A DNA stretch of 40,860 nucleotides, taken from positions 1 to 40,860 of IMG/VR virus record IMGVR_UViG_3300033148_003449; one strand, given 5' to 3'. The DNA is from a virus. The notes under the pieces were generated by a model. The model was not told the origin of the DNA and searched no databases. It worked only from the letters and a program-made list of their open reading frames with translations. Below are positions 1 to 8,849 of this stretch, piece after piece. A program made the position numbers and the translations under genes. The stretch's first letter is position 1; the number at the start of each line of letters is the position of its first letter.

Positions 1-114
1 TCGGTTTGCATTAACTTTAATTTTTCTTGCACTTGTTTGTCAATTTGATGCTTCTTTGCATGTTGCATTAAGGCCCTAATAATAAATTGATTTACAGATT
101 CGCCCGTTTGTCTT
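1..114. repeat. 114-base terminal direct repeat, left copy
   Basis: The first 114 bases are identical to bases 40747-40860. This overlap is what an assembler leaves when it linearises a circular or circularly permuted genome, so the true length is about 40,746 bp. The repeat lies inside an open reading frame that reads smoothly across the join, which supports circularity over a biological terminal repeat with a fixed end. Confidence 0.95.
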
Positions 115-215
115 GTGTCTTGAAACCATTCGACAAGATAAGGATCTTTTGCCTTTGGAATTATTAGATTTATATCCCTATCGTTTGCGCTTGGTGCTTT
201 TGGTATGAATGCCAT
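1..215 (-). CDS. Putative ribbon-helix-helix protein, N-terminal part (crosses the contig join)
   Basis: The ATG is at 215 and the frame runs off the left edge. It continues at 40746 and stops at 40701, giving 86 residues in the closed circle. After a short basic start comes INLIIPK, a plausible beta strand, then DPYLVEWFQDTRQTG and ESVNQFIIRALMQHAKKH, two helices. This strand-helix-helix layout resembles the ribbon-helix-helix fold of small dimeric DNA-binding proteins such as plasmid partition or CopG-type regulators. The family call is inferred from pattern only. It lies between a structural protein gene and the small 57-residue ORF in front of the capsid protease, so it is transcribed with late genes. 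It could regulate late transcription, or be a small structural or assembly protein. Confidence 0.6.
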   Translation of the reverse strand, partial: MAFIPKAPSANDRDINLIIPKAKDPYLVEWFQDTRQTGESVNQFIIRALMQHAKKHQIDKQVQEKLKLMQT

Positions 216-224
216 TTTTTCCCC

Positions 225-1427
225 TTAAGATAATTCGCGCCAAGTCAATGACCCCTCGACCGTTATATTATTAGTAATTGGCCTTATAACTAAAACAATC
301 TCGTCAACCGTTCCGTCAATTGCGGCGCCTAGCCTTAACGCATTTTCTAAGGCCGTCGTAATTGGTAATGTGGTTGAAAAATAACCGCCGTCGATATGCG
401 TCCCGTTTGTCACTGTATTACTTGCGGAGCCCGTTGCAACCATAATTGCGCTGTTTGTTACATTAGCATAAGTAAACGTCCCCGCAACCGTTGGATTAAA
501 TTGTATTTCCCAATGGGCTAAATCATTTTGAGACGTTGCAAGTAATGATAAATTTTGCAATAAAACGCTTACGTCAATATGAGTCGATTTTAACTTAATA
601 CCTAAAATTGCATATTTAGTGCCCGTGCTTAAACTTGCTACGCTCCCACTATCTTCATGTCTTAAAATACCTAAGTTATTGACCCCGCCCTCACTGGCAA
701 CGCTTGAGCAAATATGTAATAAACTAGAGGCCCCGCCGGATCCGTCGTTTGATATCTCATATCTTACGGGAAGGTTTGGCGTTGACATATAAACCTTGTC
801 TAAAACATTCGTATTTAAAAACTCATGACAATAAAATGGACATCCGGCTATATAAAAGCCCATGCGCGCCCGTCCTACACCCAACCATTCTAGGTCAAGA
901 AACATTATTTGGGTTTTGCTAGGATCTAAAGTAATACCACTAGGCCCGTTGCCGTCCATAGTGTCTAAATTAAAGCTTGATTGATTTACAGTATTATCAA
1001 CCGCGGAGCCCGTGACATATGTCCGCCTTACAACGCTCATAATACTATCTTTTATTTGAAAAAAGAGCCCGTTTTTGTCGTCAAAATAACCAAGCCTCGC
1101 CGTAATTCCATTTCCGCCGTCTTCTAAAAGCCCGGTCATAACTATCAATTGAGATTTACCCGGTTGATAATTAAAGCGTTGAAAAGTTTGTCTAACTCTT
1201 GTCCCTAATGTTGTGGCCGAAACGGCAAGCGTTGTTGAGGCTTGATTTGCGTTATAAGTCGATGTTGTCCCGCCTCCTATGGTTTGCGAATCATCCCAAA
1301 ATAGAGGCATATTATCGTTTATTTGTTTTGAATCAAAAAGAGTCGTTAAGTTAGAAACTCTTAGCCGTCCGAATGCATCGCCGGACGCGTTGTTTGTATC
1401 TATAACCATTTTTCTTATTAAACTCAT
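225..1427 (-). CDS. Phage structural protein (fibre or head-associated family)
   Basis: This is a 400-residue protein with no signal peptide or membrane segment, rich in Thr, Ser, Asn and Gly. The N-terminal part reads DAFGRLRVSN followed by TLFDSKQ, then an LFWDD stretch and YQPGKSQLIV. I recall this pattern from a family of uncharacterised structural proteins in marine and aquatic phages. An upstream GTG at 1436 is possible. The ATG at 1427 is preferred because it overlaps the stop of the fibre gene (TAATG) and has GGAGTGG at good spacing. It sits between portal and capsid genes, next to a trimeric fibre, so both may form a head or neck appendage. Its exact role is unknown. Confidence 0.75.
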   Translation of the reverse strand: MSLIRKMVIDTNNASGDAFGRLRVSNLTTLFDSKQINDNMPLFWDDSQTIGGGTTSTYNANQASTTLAVSATTLGTRVRQTFQRFNYQPGKSQLIVMTGLLEDGGNGITARLGYFDDKNGLFFQIKDSIMSVVRRTYVTGSAVDNTVNQSSFNLDTMDGNGPSGITLDPSKTQIMFLDLEWLGVGRARMGFYIAGCPFYCHEFLNTNVLDKVYMSTPNLPVRYEISNDGSGGASSLLHICSSVASEGGVNNLGILRHEDSGSVASLSTGTKYAILGIKLKSTHIDVSVLLQNLSLLATSQNDLAHWEIQFNPTVAGTFTYANVTNSAIMVATGSASNTVTNGTHIDGGYFSTTLPITTALENALRLGAAIDGTVDEIVLVIRPITNNITVEGSLTWRELS

Positions 1428-3202
1428 TAAAACCACTCCGTTGCTGATATATTGTTAATTATTAACTTTTCCCCGATTATCATTGATTCGCTTGCGGCCG
1501 TTCCAAAGAGTTTATCCGTGCCATTAGGCGTTATAGTAACCGCATTAGAGCTATTTATACAAATAAACTTTAATTCTCTTAACGTGTTTTCAGCTAATGA
1601 GGCCGCCGTTAAATTGACCGTTATCGCGCCGGATGCGGCGTTTAAAACTAGAATATGGTCACTCGCTAAAACATCGTAAGGACTGTCCGTGCTAGTTAAT
1701 GTTTTTGTATTTCTTTTTATGCCCTTAACGGTCTCAAAAGAATCCCCGTGAAACTCAGCAATTAAATCATCTAGGGCCCAACCATCCGCATACATTTTTA
1801 TCGTGCCGCCGGTTTCTTTGGCTATCAATGCAAGACCGTCGCCCGTCCCTTGGTGTAAAAAATAAGCACGACCGCCGCCGAATGCATTAACAAGCGGATA
1901 CGCCGTTGGATAAATACCAACCCTTAACTTGTTTGTTTGTCCTGAATCGGCCTTATACATTGACTCACAATAAGCCGAGGATCCCGCATCATTATTGACA
2001 AAAGTATACGCAGCGCCACCGGGGTTGGCCCTTAAGGCAATCATCGGTATAGCATCTGAAGTTCCCGGCGTGGTGCCGTAACTTACATTACCGAAGCCCG
2101 ACGTTGACGCCCTACAACCAAAAGACGGCGTCCCGTTTACGACATCCTCAAACCAACCGTCCCCCAACCAAACGCGGCCCGTGTTTAAATCCCCCACAAA
2201 ACTATAGCTTGGGAGCGAATAAGTTCCGTTTGCGGCGTGTATATTGCCGGTAAATACAGAATGACCGTCTCCATTTATGGTTAATCTAGTTACTAAACTT
2301 CTTAATGTTGATCCGCTTGATCCGGCTTGAGCCGTTTGGAAAATTAAATTTCCCGGCGTTGCGTTTCCTGTATTCCGACCCGCTGCAATTGTGAAATCAT
2401 TCCCGGCTTTGTTTGTACCTGATCGACTAGTCACATTTATTTTTACATTTATCGCGGTTGAATGAACAACGCCCCGGCCAAAATATACATCGTCAAAAGT
2501 ACTTGTCCCGCCAAATATTAATTGATTGTTTGCCGTGCTTGTTGTGCTTTGACCGAATCCTACGCATGAATTATGTGCTATATTAGCATTTGATCCGATA
2601 CCCGTTGAGCCCGTACCCGCAACAACGGCAAACGTACCTAATGCAATGGCATTTGTGGCCGTTGCTTGAGCCGCTGCGCCCATAGCAAGACAAAATAAGC
2701 CCTCGCCTACAGATGTCGCCCCAATACTTGCCGCAATTGTGCCCGTGCAAACCGCGCCATAGCCAAGAGCTAGACCGAGATTTGGGCCGGCAATTGATGA
2801 CCCGCCAAGAGCTAGACCGTTGGTCCCCTGGCATTCCGCGGCCGCGCCTATGGCTACGGATTCGGTCGACAAGGCCGCCATAACTACAGATCCAATGCCT
2901 ATAGAATTTGATGCATGCATAGTAATATTGGCACCGATGGCAATAGCTCCGGCCGCATTTGCCGCCGAATTTGCACCAAGAACAACCGTATCAATGGCCG
3001 AAACGCTTGCGCCCTCGCCAATAACGATAGTGTTTGCTAGGGCCGTATTTGTTGGGGATAATTTACCACTTAAAATAAACACATCATAATCACCGGAAAC
3101 CGCGGCCTTTTGCGTCCCTATAGTATCGCCAAAAATAACAATTGAATTTGTTACCGATGGGATGACTCTAGGGGGAGAAATTGCGCTTATATCATGGCTC
3201 AT
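1427..3202 (-). CDS. Trimeric fibre with YadA-head-like repeats
   Basis: This 591-residue protein is probably an appendage. Residues from about 75 to 235 carry repeated units of the form (S/N)xAIGxxAxAxG (for example SVAIGAAAEC, NAIALGTFA), the left-handed beta-roll repeat of trimeric autotransporter (YadA) heads. A glycine- and serine-rich middle follows, and then a C-terminal domain with ITVNLTAAS and VTITPNGTDK, typical of a small beta domain that ends phage fibres. No signal peptide is seen. The start overlaps the previous stop as ATGA. Its place between portal and capsid protease suggests a head fibre rather than a tail fibre; receptor binding or surface adhesion is the likely job. Confidence 0.75.
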   Translation of the reverse strand: MSHDISAISPPRVIPSVTNSIVIFGDTIGTQKAAVSGDYDVFILSGKLSPTNTALANTIVIGEGASVSAIDTVVLGANSAANAAGAIAIGANITMHASNSIGIGSVVMAALSTESVAIGAAAECQGTNGLALGGSSIAGPNLGLALGYGAVCTGTIAASIGATSVGEGLFCLAMGAAAQATATNAIALGTFAVVAGTGSTGIGSNANIAHNSCVGFGQSTTSTANNQLIFGGTSTFDDVYFGRGVVHSTAINVKINVTSRSGTNKAGNDFTIAAGRNTGNATPGNLIFQTAQAGSSGSTLRSLVTRLTINGDGHSVFTGNIHAANGTYSLPSYSFVGDLNTGRVWLGDGWFEDVVNGTPSFGCRASTSGFGNVSYGTTPGTSDAIPMIALRANPGGAAYTFVNNDAGSSAYCESMYKADSGQTNKLRVGIYPTAYPLVNAFGGGRAYFLHQGTGDGLALIAKETGGTIKMYADGWALDDLIAEFHGDSFETVKGIKRNTKTLTSTDSPYDVLASDHILVLNAASGAITVNLTAASLAENTLRELKFICINSSNAVTITPNGTDKLFGTAASESMIIGEKLIINNISATEWF

Positions 3203-3627
3203 GCTATGACATCCAAAATAATCTCATAATCGCATGTTGAACTGCTTGATTTTATTTTTACTTGAGTTAATCCGCCTTTAGGCTCCCCCCTATAATCATG
3301 TTGGGGGGGGATTGTTGAGTATGTTGTTCCGCCGTCAAAGCTTAATAATAAATTAATATTTGTGGCGTTTGTGTTTTTTACATATACATAAGACATTACA
3401 TTGCCCGCGCTTGAGGGGATATTTTCCGGCGTTGTTGTTGTGGTGCCGTTATAATGTGCCGTTGTTCCCGCTGTATTTGGATCAATGATCACATTACCGA
3501 TTAAATTAGTATCAAGGCCACGTTTTGAATTGTCCGCGCTATCCGTTGATGTAATATAATCCGTTTCGTTTGTTGTCCCCGATTTCTTAGTTGTAAACGC
3601 CTTTATGTGTTTCCATAAGTTTGACAT
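3199..3627 (-). CDS. Hypothetical structural protein, small beta-rich
   Basis: This 142-residue protein has a basic N-terminus (SNLWKHIKAFTTKKSG), a Thr/Asn-rich stretch, and a beta-rich C-terminal half (YVYVKNTNATNINLLLSFDG). It looks like a small phage virion protein, possibly a fibre attachment or chaperone protein. It overlaps the neighbouring genes at both ends (TAATG upstream, ATGA downstream), so it is translated in step with the trimeric fibre that follows. I do not recognise a family. Confidence 0.6.
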   Translation of the reverse strand: MSNLWKHIKAFTTKKSGTTNETDYITSTDSADNSKRGLDTNLIGNVIIDPNTAGTTAHYNGTTTTTPENIPSSAGNVMSYVYVKNTNATNINLLLSFDGGTTYSTIPPQHDYRGEPKGGLTQVKIKSSSSTCDYEIILDVIA

Positions 3628-3842
3628 TATTTAAGCCTCATTAATATTTGGTCTAATTTACCCTCAATAGATTTGAATCTATCCGCGTTTCTATCGTCAA
3701 TTCTATTGATTCTAGAGTTTTGTTTTTTCTCAATATCTTTAGTTGTAAAGGTTGTATGCGCATAGGCGAATATAGAAATAATAAATGTAAGTCCGCCCAT
3801 TATCATAGTTATCATTAACTTGTTATATTGTGCTTTATTCAT
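3627..3842 (-). CDS. Small membrane protein with coiled-coil tail
   Basis: This 71-residue protein has one clear membrane helix (about residues 9-28, LMITMIMGGLTFIISIFAYA) followed by a charged helical tail (DIEKKQNSRINRIDDRNADRFKSIEGKLDQILMRLK) with heptad-like spacing. The layout resembles an inner-membrane spanin or an XhlA-like accessory lysis protein, but the gene lies just after the portal and away from the amidase. It could also be a membrane protein helping DNA entry or assembly. Function not assigned. Confidence 0.55.
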   Translation of the reverse strand: MNKAQYNKLMITMIMGGLTFIISIFAYAHTTFTTKDIEKKQNSRINRIDDRNADRFKSIEGKLDQILMRLK

Positions 3843-3844
3843 AA

Positions 3845-6025
3845 TTATTTAGTCGAAAATCCGACCCCTTTATTATCATCTATAAATGTATTAATTTCAG
3901 TTTTCCCAACCTTTTTATCGGGTTCAAACTCTTCAAAGATAGTAATCGGCAAAAGAATTGATCTACAATTAAAATGCAACGGCGGTATGACTTCGGATCC
4001 GGCTTTGAATTTCTTGCCATGTAAACCGCTGCAAATGGCCGTGGTTCGATCATCTAAAATTGCGCTAAATTGATACCCATGCACGGCCTTAGAGGCTTCA
4101 AATTCAGCTACGCGGCCCCTATTCATGATTTCAGTCGTCTTTGTTCTTGAGTATCGCTCAATCGATACCATAGAGGCCTTTTTAAGCTTATCATCCATTA
4201 GGTTAATGACTTGGCTTAATGGTGTCCCGTCTTTAATGGCATTCATTAGAGCTAGCCTAGCCCCCTTACTAATTGCATATTCAAAATCACCTATATATTG
4301 GAAACTCTCTTGCTCTAAAAACTCTAGAAACTCGTCGCTAGGTAATGGTTGAGAAAATTTAGCCTTAAAAAGCTCCCCTCTTGCCATAATCTTAGAGTCA
4401 ATAAAATGCTGTTTAAATTGTCTTTTAATAACTTGTTGTAATGCCCCCAAATGCTTGAGCTTAATTGTGTCTATACGCTCCGGCTTTGCGGGATCTAAAA
4501 GAATTTTTTTCTTTTGAATTTGGCTGTATAAATCATCATAAATCTTTTCGATTAATGGCATTGCCTCGCTTAATATCTTATCCTCGGATGATTGAAGCAA
4601 GGCGGCCGCTGCTTTATAATCAACCCTTGAGTCAAACTCCCCTAATGGTTTAAATTCCTTTTTAAAGTCTTTTTTCTCTTCTTTTTTCTTATCCTCAAGC
4701 TCTTTTTGTTGCTCTTGTGGTAAAGGTTTTGATTCTTTTGTATCAAGGGGAGTATTGCCCGGCGGAAATGGCTCCGGCTTTTCGGGCTCTTGGATCTCGC
4801 CTTTAGGGAATTTAATTAAGCCTCTAAAGTGATTAATCTCCTCGTCATTAGCACGATATAAACGGCCCTTCATGGCTTCAACAAATGTCTTAGCGTATTC
4901 TATGGCGTCATTATCTGAAATAGGATCAAATTGAAACTTTGGATAATTATCCATGTGCCCATTATTCCAAACGACAATCGGCTGTATAATATGCCTATTT
5001 ACAATGCGCTCAATGGCTTTTCTGCGCCTTTGAATATGCTTAAAAAAGACGGCCATTTGTTCCTTACCTAGGCTAAAAGATCCGCCGCTTGTTTCGGATC
5101 CTGTAAGGCCTAATAAATCGGGCACTAATAAAGACCGGCCTATAAACATATTAAACATATTAATGCCTTTTATGTAGGCCTCGCCATTTGATTTAGATTC
5201 TAAAAATTCAACCTCAAAGGCTTTGGGTATTGTGATTGCTGTTTTAGTTTGAAACTTCTTAATGATGTTGAACATCTCGGTCACTTTAGATTGCGGTGTA
5301 TTGGTGTCATACTTTGCGACCGGCGTCGGGCTCATGTGTTTTTCTGCAAATATGGCATAATATCTAATAAATTGGCGCTTTGAAAACCAAGCCGCATAAG
5401 CCGTTCTTAAGTCACTTGTCCCATATGGATTTTGGTGTAATGGGTTTATTCTGTAATGAATTAGAGACTTGGGATTGATGTCTAGTAACCCCTCCATTCC
5501 ATGTTGTTCAAATTTACTAATATTCCCGTGTTTATCGGTATGAATTAACCATGTATCGGGATGTCTAGATTTTAGCTCTTTAAATGTGAGGCTTTGATCC
5601 TCTCTTAATTGGAATAATTTTTCAGATAAAACAAAGCCGAATGAATAGGCGTTTTCTACTAACTCTTCTAAGTGATCCTCAAAAGCATCCTCGGGATCCT
5701 CGGACAATCTAGATGTAAGATCGTCAACTAAATCCTCTTGACCGTCGTCATTAGAAACAATCGACCAACCGGACCCAATTACTAGGTCTTTTTTTAATTG
5801 CATTCCCGCATGCACTTGATCGTCCTTGCGCATTTCCTCGAAAATAGAATAATCCCCGGCTTTTTGCCAAAGATCGCACGGATTGTAAGGCTTTATAAAA
5901 GAATCGGCATGAGTTGAGCTTTCGGCAACGGTCTTTTCTGCGGTGCCCATGTATAAGTCATTAATTAGATTTCTTGTGTTTTCACTTTGAGGCTTTACAT
6001 CTTGTTGCTCTTTTTTGTCCGCCAT
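3845..6025 (-). CDS. Portal protein fused to MuF-type head morphogenesis domain
   Basis: This is a 726-residue protein. Residues about 1-400 match the Mu gp29-like portal family (DUF935): DLWQKAGDYSIFEEMRKDDQVHAGMQLKKD near the start, and later the LVPDLLGLTGSETSGGS segment. A Pro/Lys/Glu-rich linker follows (about 415-460). The C-terminal third ends with the MuF/SPP1 gp7 signature: RTKTTEIMNRGR, ILDDRTTAICSGLHGKKF and PPLHFNCRS. Portals form the dodecameric DNA channel at one capsid vertex, and MuF domains are minor head proteins. In many phages these are separate genes, so this one is a fusion. It lies directly downstream of the large terminase. Confidence 0.9.
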   Translation of the reverse strand: MADKKEQQDVKPQSENTRNLINDLYMGTAEKTVAESSTHADSFIKPYNPCDLWQKAGDYSIFEEMRKDDQVHAGMQLKKDLVIGSGWSIVSNDDGQEDLVDDLTSRLSEDPEDAFEDHLEELVENAYSFGFVLSEKLFQLREDQSLTFKELKSRHPDTWLIHTDKHGNISKFEQHGMEGLLDINPKSLIHYRINPLHQNPYGTSDLRTAYAAWFSKRQFIRYYAIFAEKHMSPTPVAKYDTNTPQSKVTEMFNIIKKFQTKTAITIPKAFEVEFLESKSNGEAYIKGINMFNMFIGRSLLVPDLLGLTGSETSGGSFSLGKEQMAVFFKHIQRRRKAIERIVNRHIIQPIVVWNNGHMDNYPKFQFDPISDNDAIEYAKTFVEAMKGRLYRANDEEINHFRGLIKFPKGEIQEPEKPEPFPPGNTPLDTKESKPLPQEQQKELEDKKKEEKKDFKKEFKPLGEFDSRVDYKAAAALLQSSEDKILSEAMPLIEKIYDDLYSQIQKKKILLDPAKPERIDTIKLKHLGALQQVIKRQFKQHFIDSKIMARGELFKAKFSQPLPSDEFLEFLEQESFQYIGDFEYAISKGARLALMNAIKDGTPLSQVINLMDDKLKKASMVSIERYSRTKTTEIMNRGRVAEFEASKAVHGYQFSAILDDRTTAICSGLHGKKFKAGSEVIPPLHFNCRSILLPITIFEEFEPDKKVGKTEINTFIDDNKGVGFSTK

Positions 6026-6033
6026 TTAATCCC

Positions 6034-7527
6034 CTAAATTAATATTTTATTTGATATATCGTCATATATAGAAATATTAGATTTTTCTTTAATGCACATT
6101 TGAATAGCTATTGACGCGGCAATAATACAATCATCATGTTCCCCGTCTTCGGCCTCTATTTTTCCCTTATTATTAATAAGCGTCAAACATTCATTCAAAG
6201 TTAAATTACTATTTAATTTTACTATCTCATCCTCGACGCCGTCAATAAACCCATCGATCATTAATGGCCTTGTTACCATATTAGTCAACCAACCGTTTTG
6301 ACCCTCTTTATATGAATATAGATTCGAGTATTGCAAATGATCCTCAAGTTGTAAAATGACCGCGTGGCCGTGGTTGTTTAATTCTACTGCAAGTAAGGGC
6401 CATTCCCTAGACGGTTTATGATATTTGGTACAAAAGTCGTATAGCTTGTCTGCAAAAACTCTTGGTTTCCATTTGTTTGACCTTAATTGGGCTACTTGCT
6501 TCATGCTCCCAACCTCAAACATTGTTGCAACGGAATAATCACCGCCTTTACCCTCGGCCGTATCTGCGCCGCATACATAACGCTTATTTGAATCGAATAA
6601 TTCAAATATCTCCAATGTTTCATCTTTAAATAGGGGAGTTTGGACGTTATTAATTAATTTTGTCAGTATCTCTAAATCAAATGGATTGTCCCCGGATGCA
6701 ATAAAGCAAGACTTATCATCCTCCGGAAACTCTTGCATGAATATTTCTTTACCCTTTTTTTGCTTGATTTTCATGCGCCTAAACATGATTTGCTCTTTTG
6801 TTAATGACACATCATGATATTTAAGAGCTTTTCCAATGAGTTTTATCTCGTCTTCGGTGTATTCCATTTTCCCTTTAAATTCTATTTGATATTCGTCTTG
6901 TAAATACCATGGGAAAAAATGATTTTTAAACATTGTATCGGGATCATTCCAAAACTTGTGATAATGGTTGAAGCCCCTCGGCGTTGTTTCAATGGATATA
7001 ATCCCGCCCACTAATGGCACGGCATCCATTGAAGTATCAACGCGCTCCCGATCTTTCATTAGGGCCATTTCGGATATATGTAGATCGTTAACCGTATCCG
7101 AGACGGCCTCCATTGTGCAATATATCTTGGAGTCAATCTCGGGGAAACGGATCTCATATTTAGAGCCCCCGCCTTTATCAATCACCGGTTGGACTAATGG
7201 ATGCATATACTTAACCGCTCGTCTAATGATAGAAAAGAGCTTTTCCATTGATTCGCGCTTATGTGACAAGATGCAAGCTGTATAATTAGGCGTAAATATA
7301 GCGGCATCTAATTTCTTAAGTAGAAAATAAGTTGATATCCCTAATTGCCTAGCTTTTAGGATGTTATCAAAGCCCGTTGAGTTTTTATGTAATAATTGTT
7401 GGATGGGAGTTTTCTTAAACTTAACTATTCTTTTATTTTTGTCTTTGATCTTGTATAGGTTGTCTAGGCGAAAATCGGGATCTTTTAAAAGTTTAATTTC
7501 GTTTGGGGTTAACTTTTGTTCACTCAA
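6034..7527 (-). CDS. terL: Terminase large subunit
   Basis: This is the ATP-driven DNA packaging motor, 497 residues. The ATPase has a variant Walker A (KARQLGIST, residues 59-66), a Walker B-like HISEMALMKD (150-159), and ISIETTPRG, a typical terminase motif III region. The nuclease half shows CGADTAEGKGGDYS, with the first catalytic Asp, and a late DDCIIAASIA. The start is TTG at 7527, preceded by AAGGATT. It sits immediately after the small subunit and before the portal, the usual order. Confidence 0.92.
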   Translation of the reverse strand: MSEQKLTPNEIKLLKDPDFRLDNLYKIKDKNKRIVKFKKTPIQQLLHKNSTGFDNILKARQLGISTYFLLKKLDAAIFTPNYTACILSHKRESMEKLFSIIRRAVKYMHPLVQPVIDKGGGSKYEIRFPEIDSKIYCTMEAVSDTVNDLHISEMALMKDRERVDTSMDAVPLVGGIISIETTPRGFNHYHKFWNDPDTMFKNHFFPWYLQDEYQIEFKGKMEYTEDEIKLIGKALKYHDVSLTKEQIMFRRMKIKQKKGKEIFMQEFPEDDKSCFIASGDNPFDLEILTKLINNVQTPLFKDETLEIFELFDSNKRYVCGADTAEGKGGDYSVATMFEVGSMKQVAQLRSNKWKPRVFADKLYDFCTKYHKPSREWPLLAVELNNHGHAVILQLEDHLQYSNLYSYKEGQNGWLTNMVTRPLMIDGFIDGVEDEIVKLNSNLTLNECLTLINNKGKIEAEDGEHDDCIIAASIAIQMCIKEKSNISIYDDISNKILI

Positions 7528-7529
7528 CT

Positions 7530-7880
7530 TTAATCCTTAAGTTGTTCAATTATAGATTTATGACCCATAGTACCCTCGACCTTGATTTGCTCAACAACCT
7601 TGCCCGCCATGCGCTCAATTATAAAATCTCTAGAATTAGCGTTTGCCTTTTCTAGACTTAATAAGAGATTGATTACAACTATCATTTCAATCGCCGGTGT
7701 ATTGCTCTTATCGGCCTTAACTTTTTTTAACTGATTTATAGAATATTCTGAATATTTATCTAGGATCTTAGTTAACGCCTCTCTATTCATGCGGCGGATC
7801 TCTTTGACCTCGGTCGTCATTTTTGGGCGGCCGGTGCCGGCTTTATTTCCTTTTTTAAATTGTGTTTTGCTGCTCGGCAT
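7530..7880 (-). CDS. terS: Terminase small subunit
   Basis: This 116-residue, mostly helical, basic protein begins with TQFKKGNKAGTGRPK, the GNKxGxGRP motif common at the N-terminus of phage small-terminase-like DNA-binding proteins (DUF5681-like). The ATG at 7880, with CGGAG six bases upstream, is preferred over the TTG one codon earlier. It is directly upstream of terL and would recognise the packaging site. Confidence 0.75.
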   Translation of the reverse strand: MPSSKTQFKKGNKAGTGRPKMTTEVKEIRRMNREALTKILDKYSEYSINQLKKVKADKSNTPAIEMIVVINLLLSLEKANANSRDFIIERMAGKVVEQIKVEGTMGHKSIIEQLKD

Positions 7881-7943
7881 CAATTACTCCGTTAATGTCC
7901 CGTTATAGTCTAGATTTTATAATAAATATTTACAATTTGCAAA

Positions 7944-8228
7944 TCAATGAGAATAATCCTCGCCGCTTGGATTAAATTCCGTTATTGGCTTAAATTTTAC
8001 AATCCCGTCTTCAATTTCTTTTAACTCTAGATCCTGGACAAACTCAACAATGTTTTGTTCCTCGTCTTCAAACCTAGTCAATTCTAACTTAGTTGTAAAT
8101 CCATAATCTAATAAAATATCTAGATATTCCATTGGGCCGATTTCAATCATATGGTCATAAGGCATAATTAAATGCCTCTCATATTTAGTTGTAAAAAATT
8201 TAATCTTGTCCGATTTTTTTAAGCTCAT
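7944..8228 (-). CDS. Hypothetical protein, acidic
   Basis: This 94-residue protein of unknown family has an acidic second half (ELTRFEDEEQNIVEFVQDLELKEIED). It overlaps the end of the RusA gene by 29 bases in another frame, and its first ATG has only a weak ribosome site. A shorter form starting at MPYDHMIEIG is possible. It lies between recombination and packaging genes; no function can be given. Confidence 0.55.
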   Translation of the reverse strand: MSLKKSDKIKFFTTKYERHLIMPYDHMIEIGPMEYLDILLDYGFTTKLELTRFEDEEQNIVEFVQDLELKEIEDGIVKFKPITEFNPSGEDYSH

Positions 8229-8661
8229 CTTTTAAATCTTTGTTAGTCATTTGTGACTTAGATTTTAATACAAATGTTATCTTATTAACATCGCTAAGAA
8301 TAAATTCCGTGTTTCCTAAACAAAAGTACTTATCATCAATCTCTATGAAATCGCTTAAGACATCATGGGCCGCTTTAACTCTATTTGAGACATCTATTTT
8401 TTTTAGCTTGCCGCCCTTAGTATACATTTTTGCGGGCTCCAAATGAACATACATTGAGACTTGAATCCATTTAACATTGTGTATTTCTTTCATAAAATGT
8501 TTATGAATTTGCTCTAATTTTCTGCGCCTGGTTAATGACCATATATCGCATTCGCCTAAAAACTCTTTATAGATATCCGTCTTGCAACGTCCGCCCCTAC
8601 GGTTTTTATATAATTGATTTGCGCTTGGAGATAATGGAAAATCTTTTAATATATGAGTCAT
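8200..8661 (-). CDS. rusA: RusA-family Holliday junction resolvase
   Basis: This 153-residue endonuclease is likely to cut four-way junctions and clear branched DNA before packaging. The family signature KKIDVSNRVKAAHDVL followed by EIDDKYF supplies the conserved acidic residues that bind metal. The N-terminus FPLSPSANQLYKN matches the usual PPSxNxLY start. Length is slightly above the usual 120 residues. It overlaps the small membrane protein gene upstream (ATGA). Packaging genes follow it. Confidence 0.85.
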   Translation of the reverse strand: MTHILKDFPLSPSANQLYKNRRGGRCKTDIYKEFLGECDIWSLTRRRKLEQIHKHFMKEIHNVKWIQVSMYVHLEPAKMYTKGGKLKKIDVSNRVKAAHDVLSDFIEIDDKYFCLGNTEFILSDVNKITFVLKSKSQMTNKDLKDELKKIGQD

Positions 8662-8849
8662 AAGCTTAAGATTTTCGCAACTTCAATAATTGCATATGCT
8701 ATTAAAGCCGGGCCGCCTAAAACTAATATAATAACAACCGTGATTAATAATAATATGCCAACAAGGCCCGCGCCGCATGTTAATACAAGGGGAGCGAATA
8801 TAAATATTTCGTCAATGATATTGCTTATTAAGTTTTTTAATTTATTCAA
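8658..8849 (-). CDS. Small hydrophobic membrane protein
   Basis: This frame encodes a protein with a long hydrophobic region (FAPLVLTCGAGLVGILLLITVV and ILVLGGPALIAYAIIEV), probably two membrane helices. The frame is open back to an ATG at 8912, but neither upstream ATG has a ribosome site. A TTG at 8849, preceded by GAGGCGG and close to the stop of the dehydrogenase, is the best start (63 residues). It could be a holin-like or membrane-targeting protein. Its placement before rusA gives no clear clue. Confidence 0.55.
   Translation of the reverse strand: MNKLKNLISNIIDEIFIFAPLVLTCGAGLVGILLLITVVIILVLGGPALIAYAIIEVAKILSL

Noticed and set aside
1-114. A biological terminal repeat like that of T7-type phages
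   Set aside because: The repeat cuts through a reading frame that is continuous across the join and is of a length typical for assembly overlap, so a circular assembly explains it better.
2820-3089. 89-residue plus-strand frame opposite the trimeric fibre
   Set aside because: It is a shadow of the GC-rich, repeat-containing fibre gene; it has no ribosome site and runs against all neighbouring genes.
4038-4052. GGTTCGATC as a possible tRNA T-arm
   Set aside because: No acceptor, D or anticodon arms can be drawn around it, and it lies inside the portal-MuF coding sequence.
6968-7285. 105-residue plus-strand frame opposite the large terminase
   Set aside because: The terminase frame is fully supported by motifs; the opposite frame has no ribosome site or family signal.
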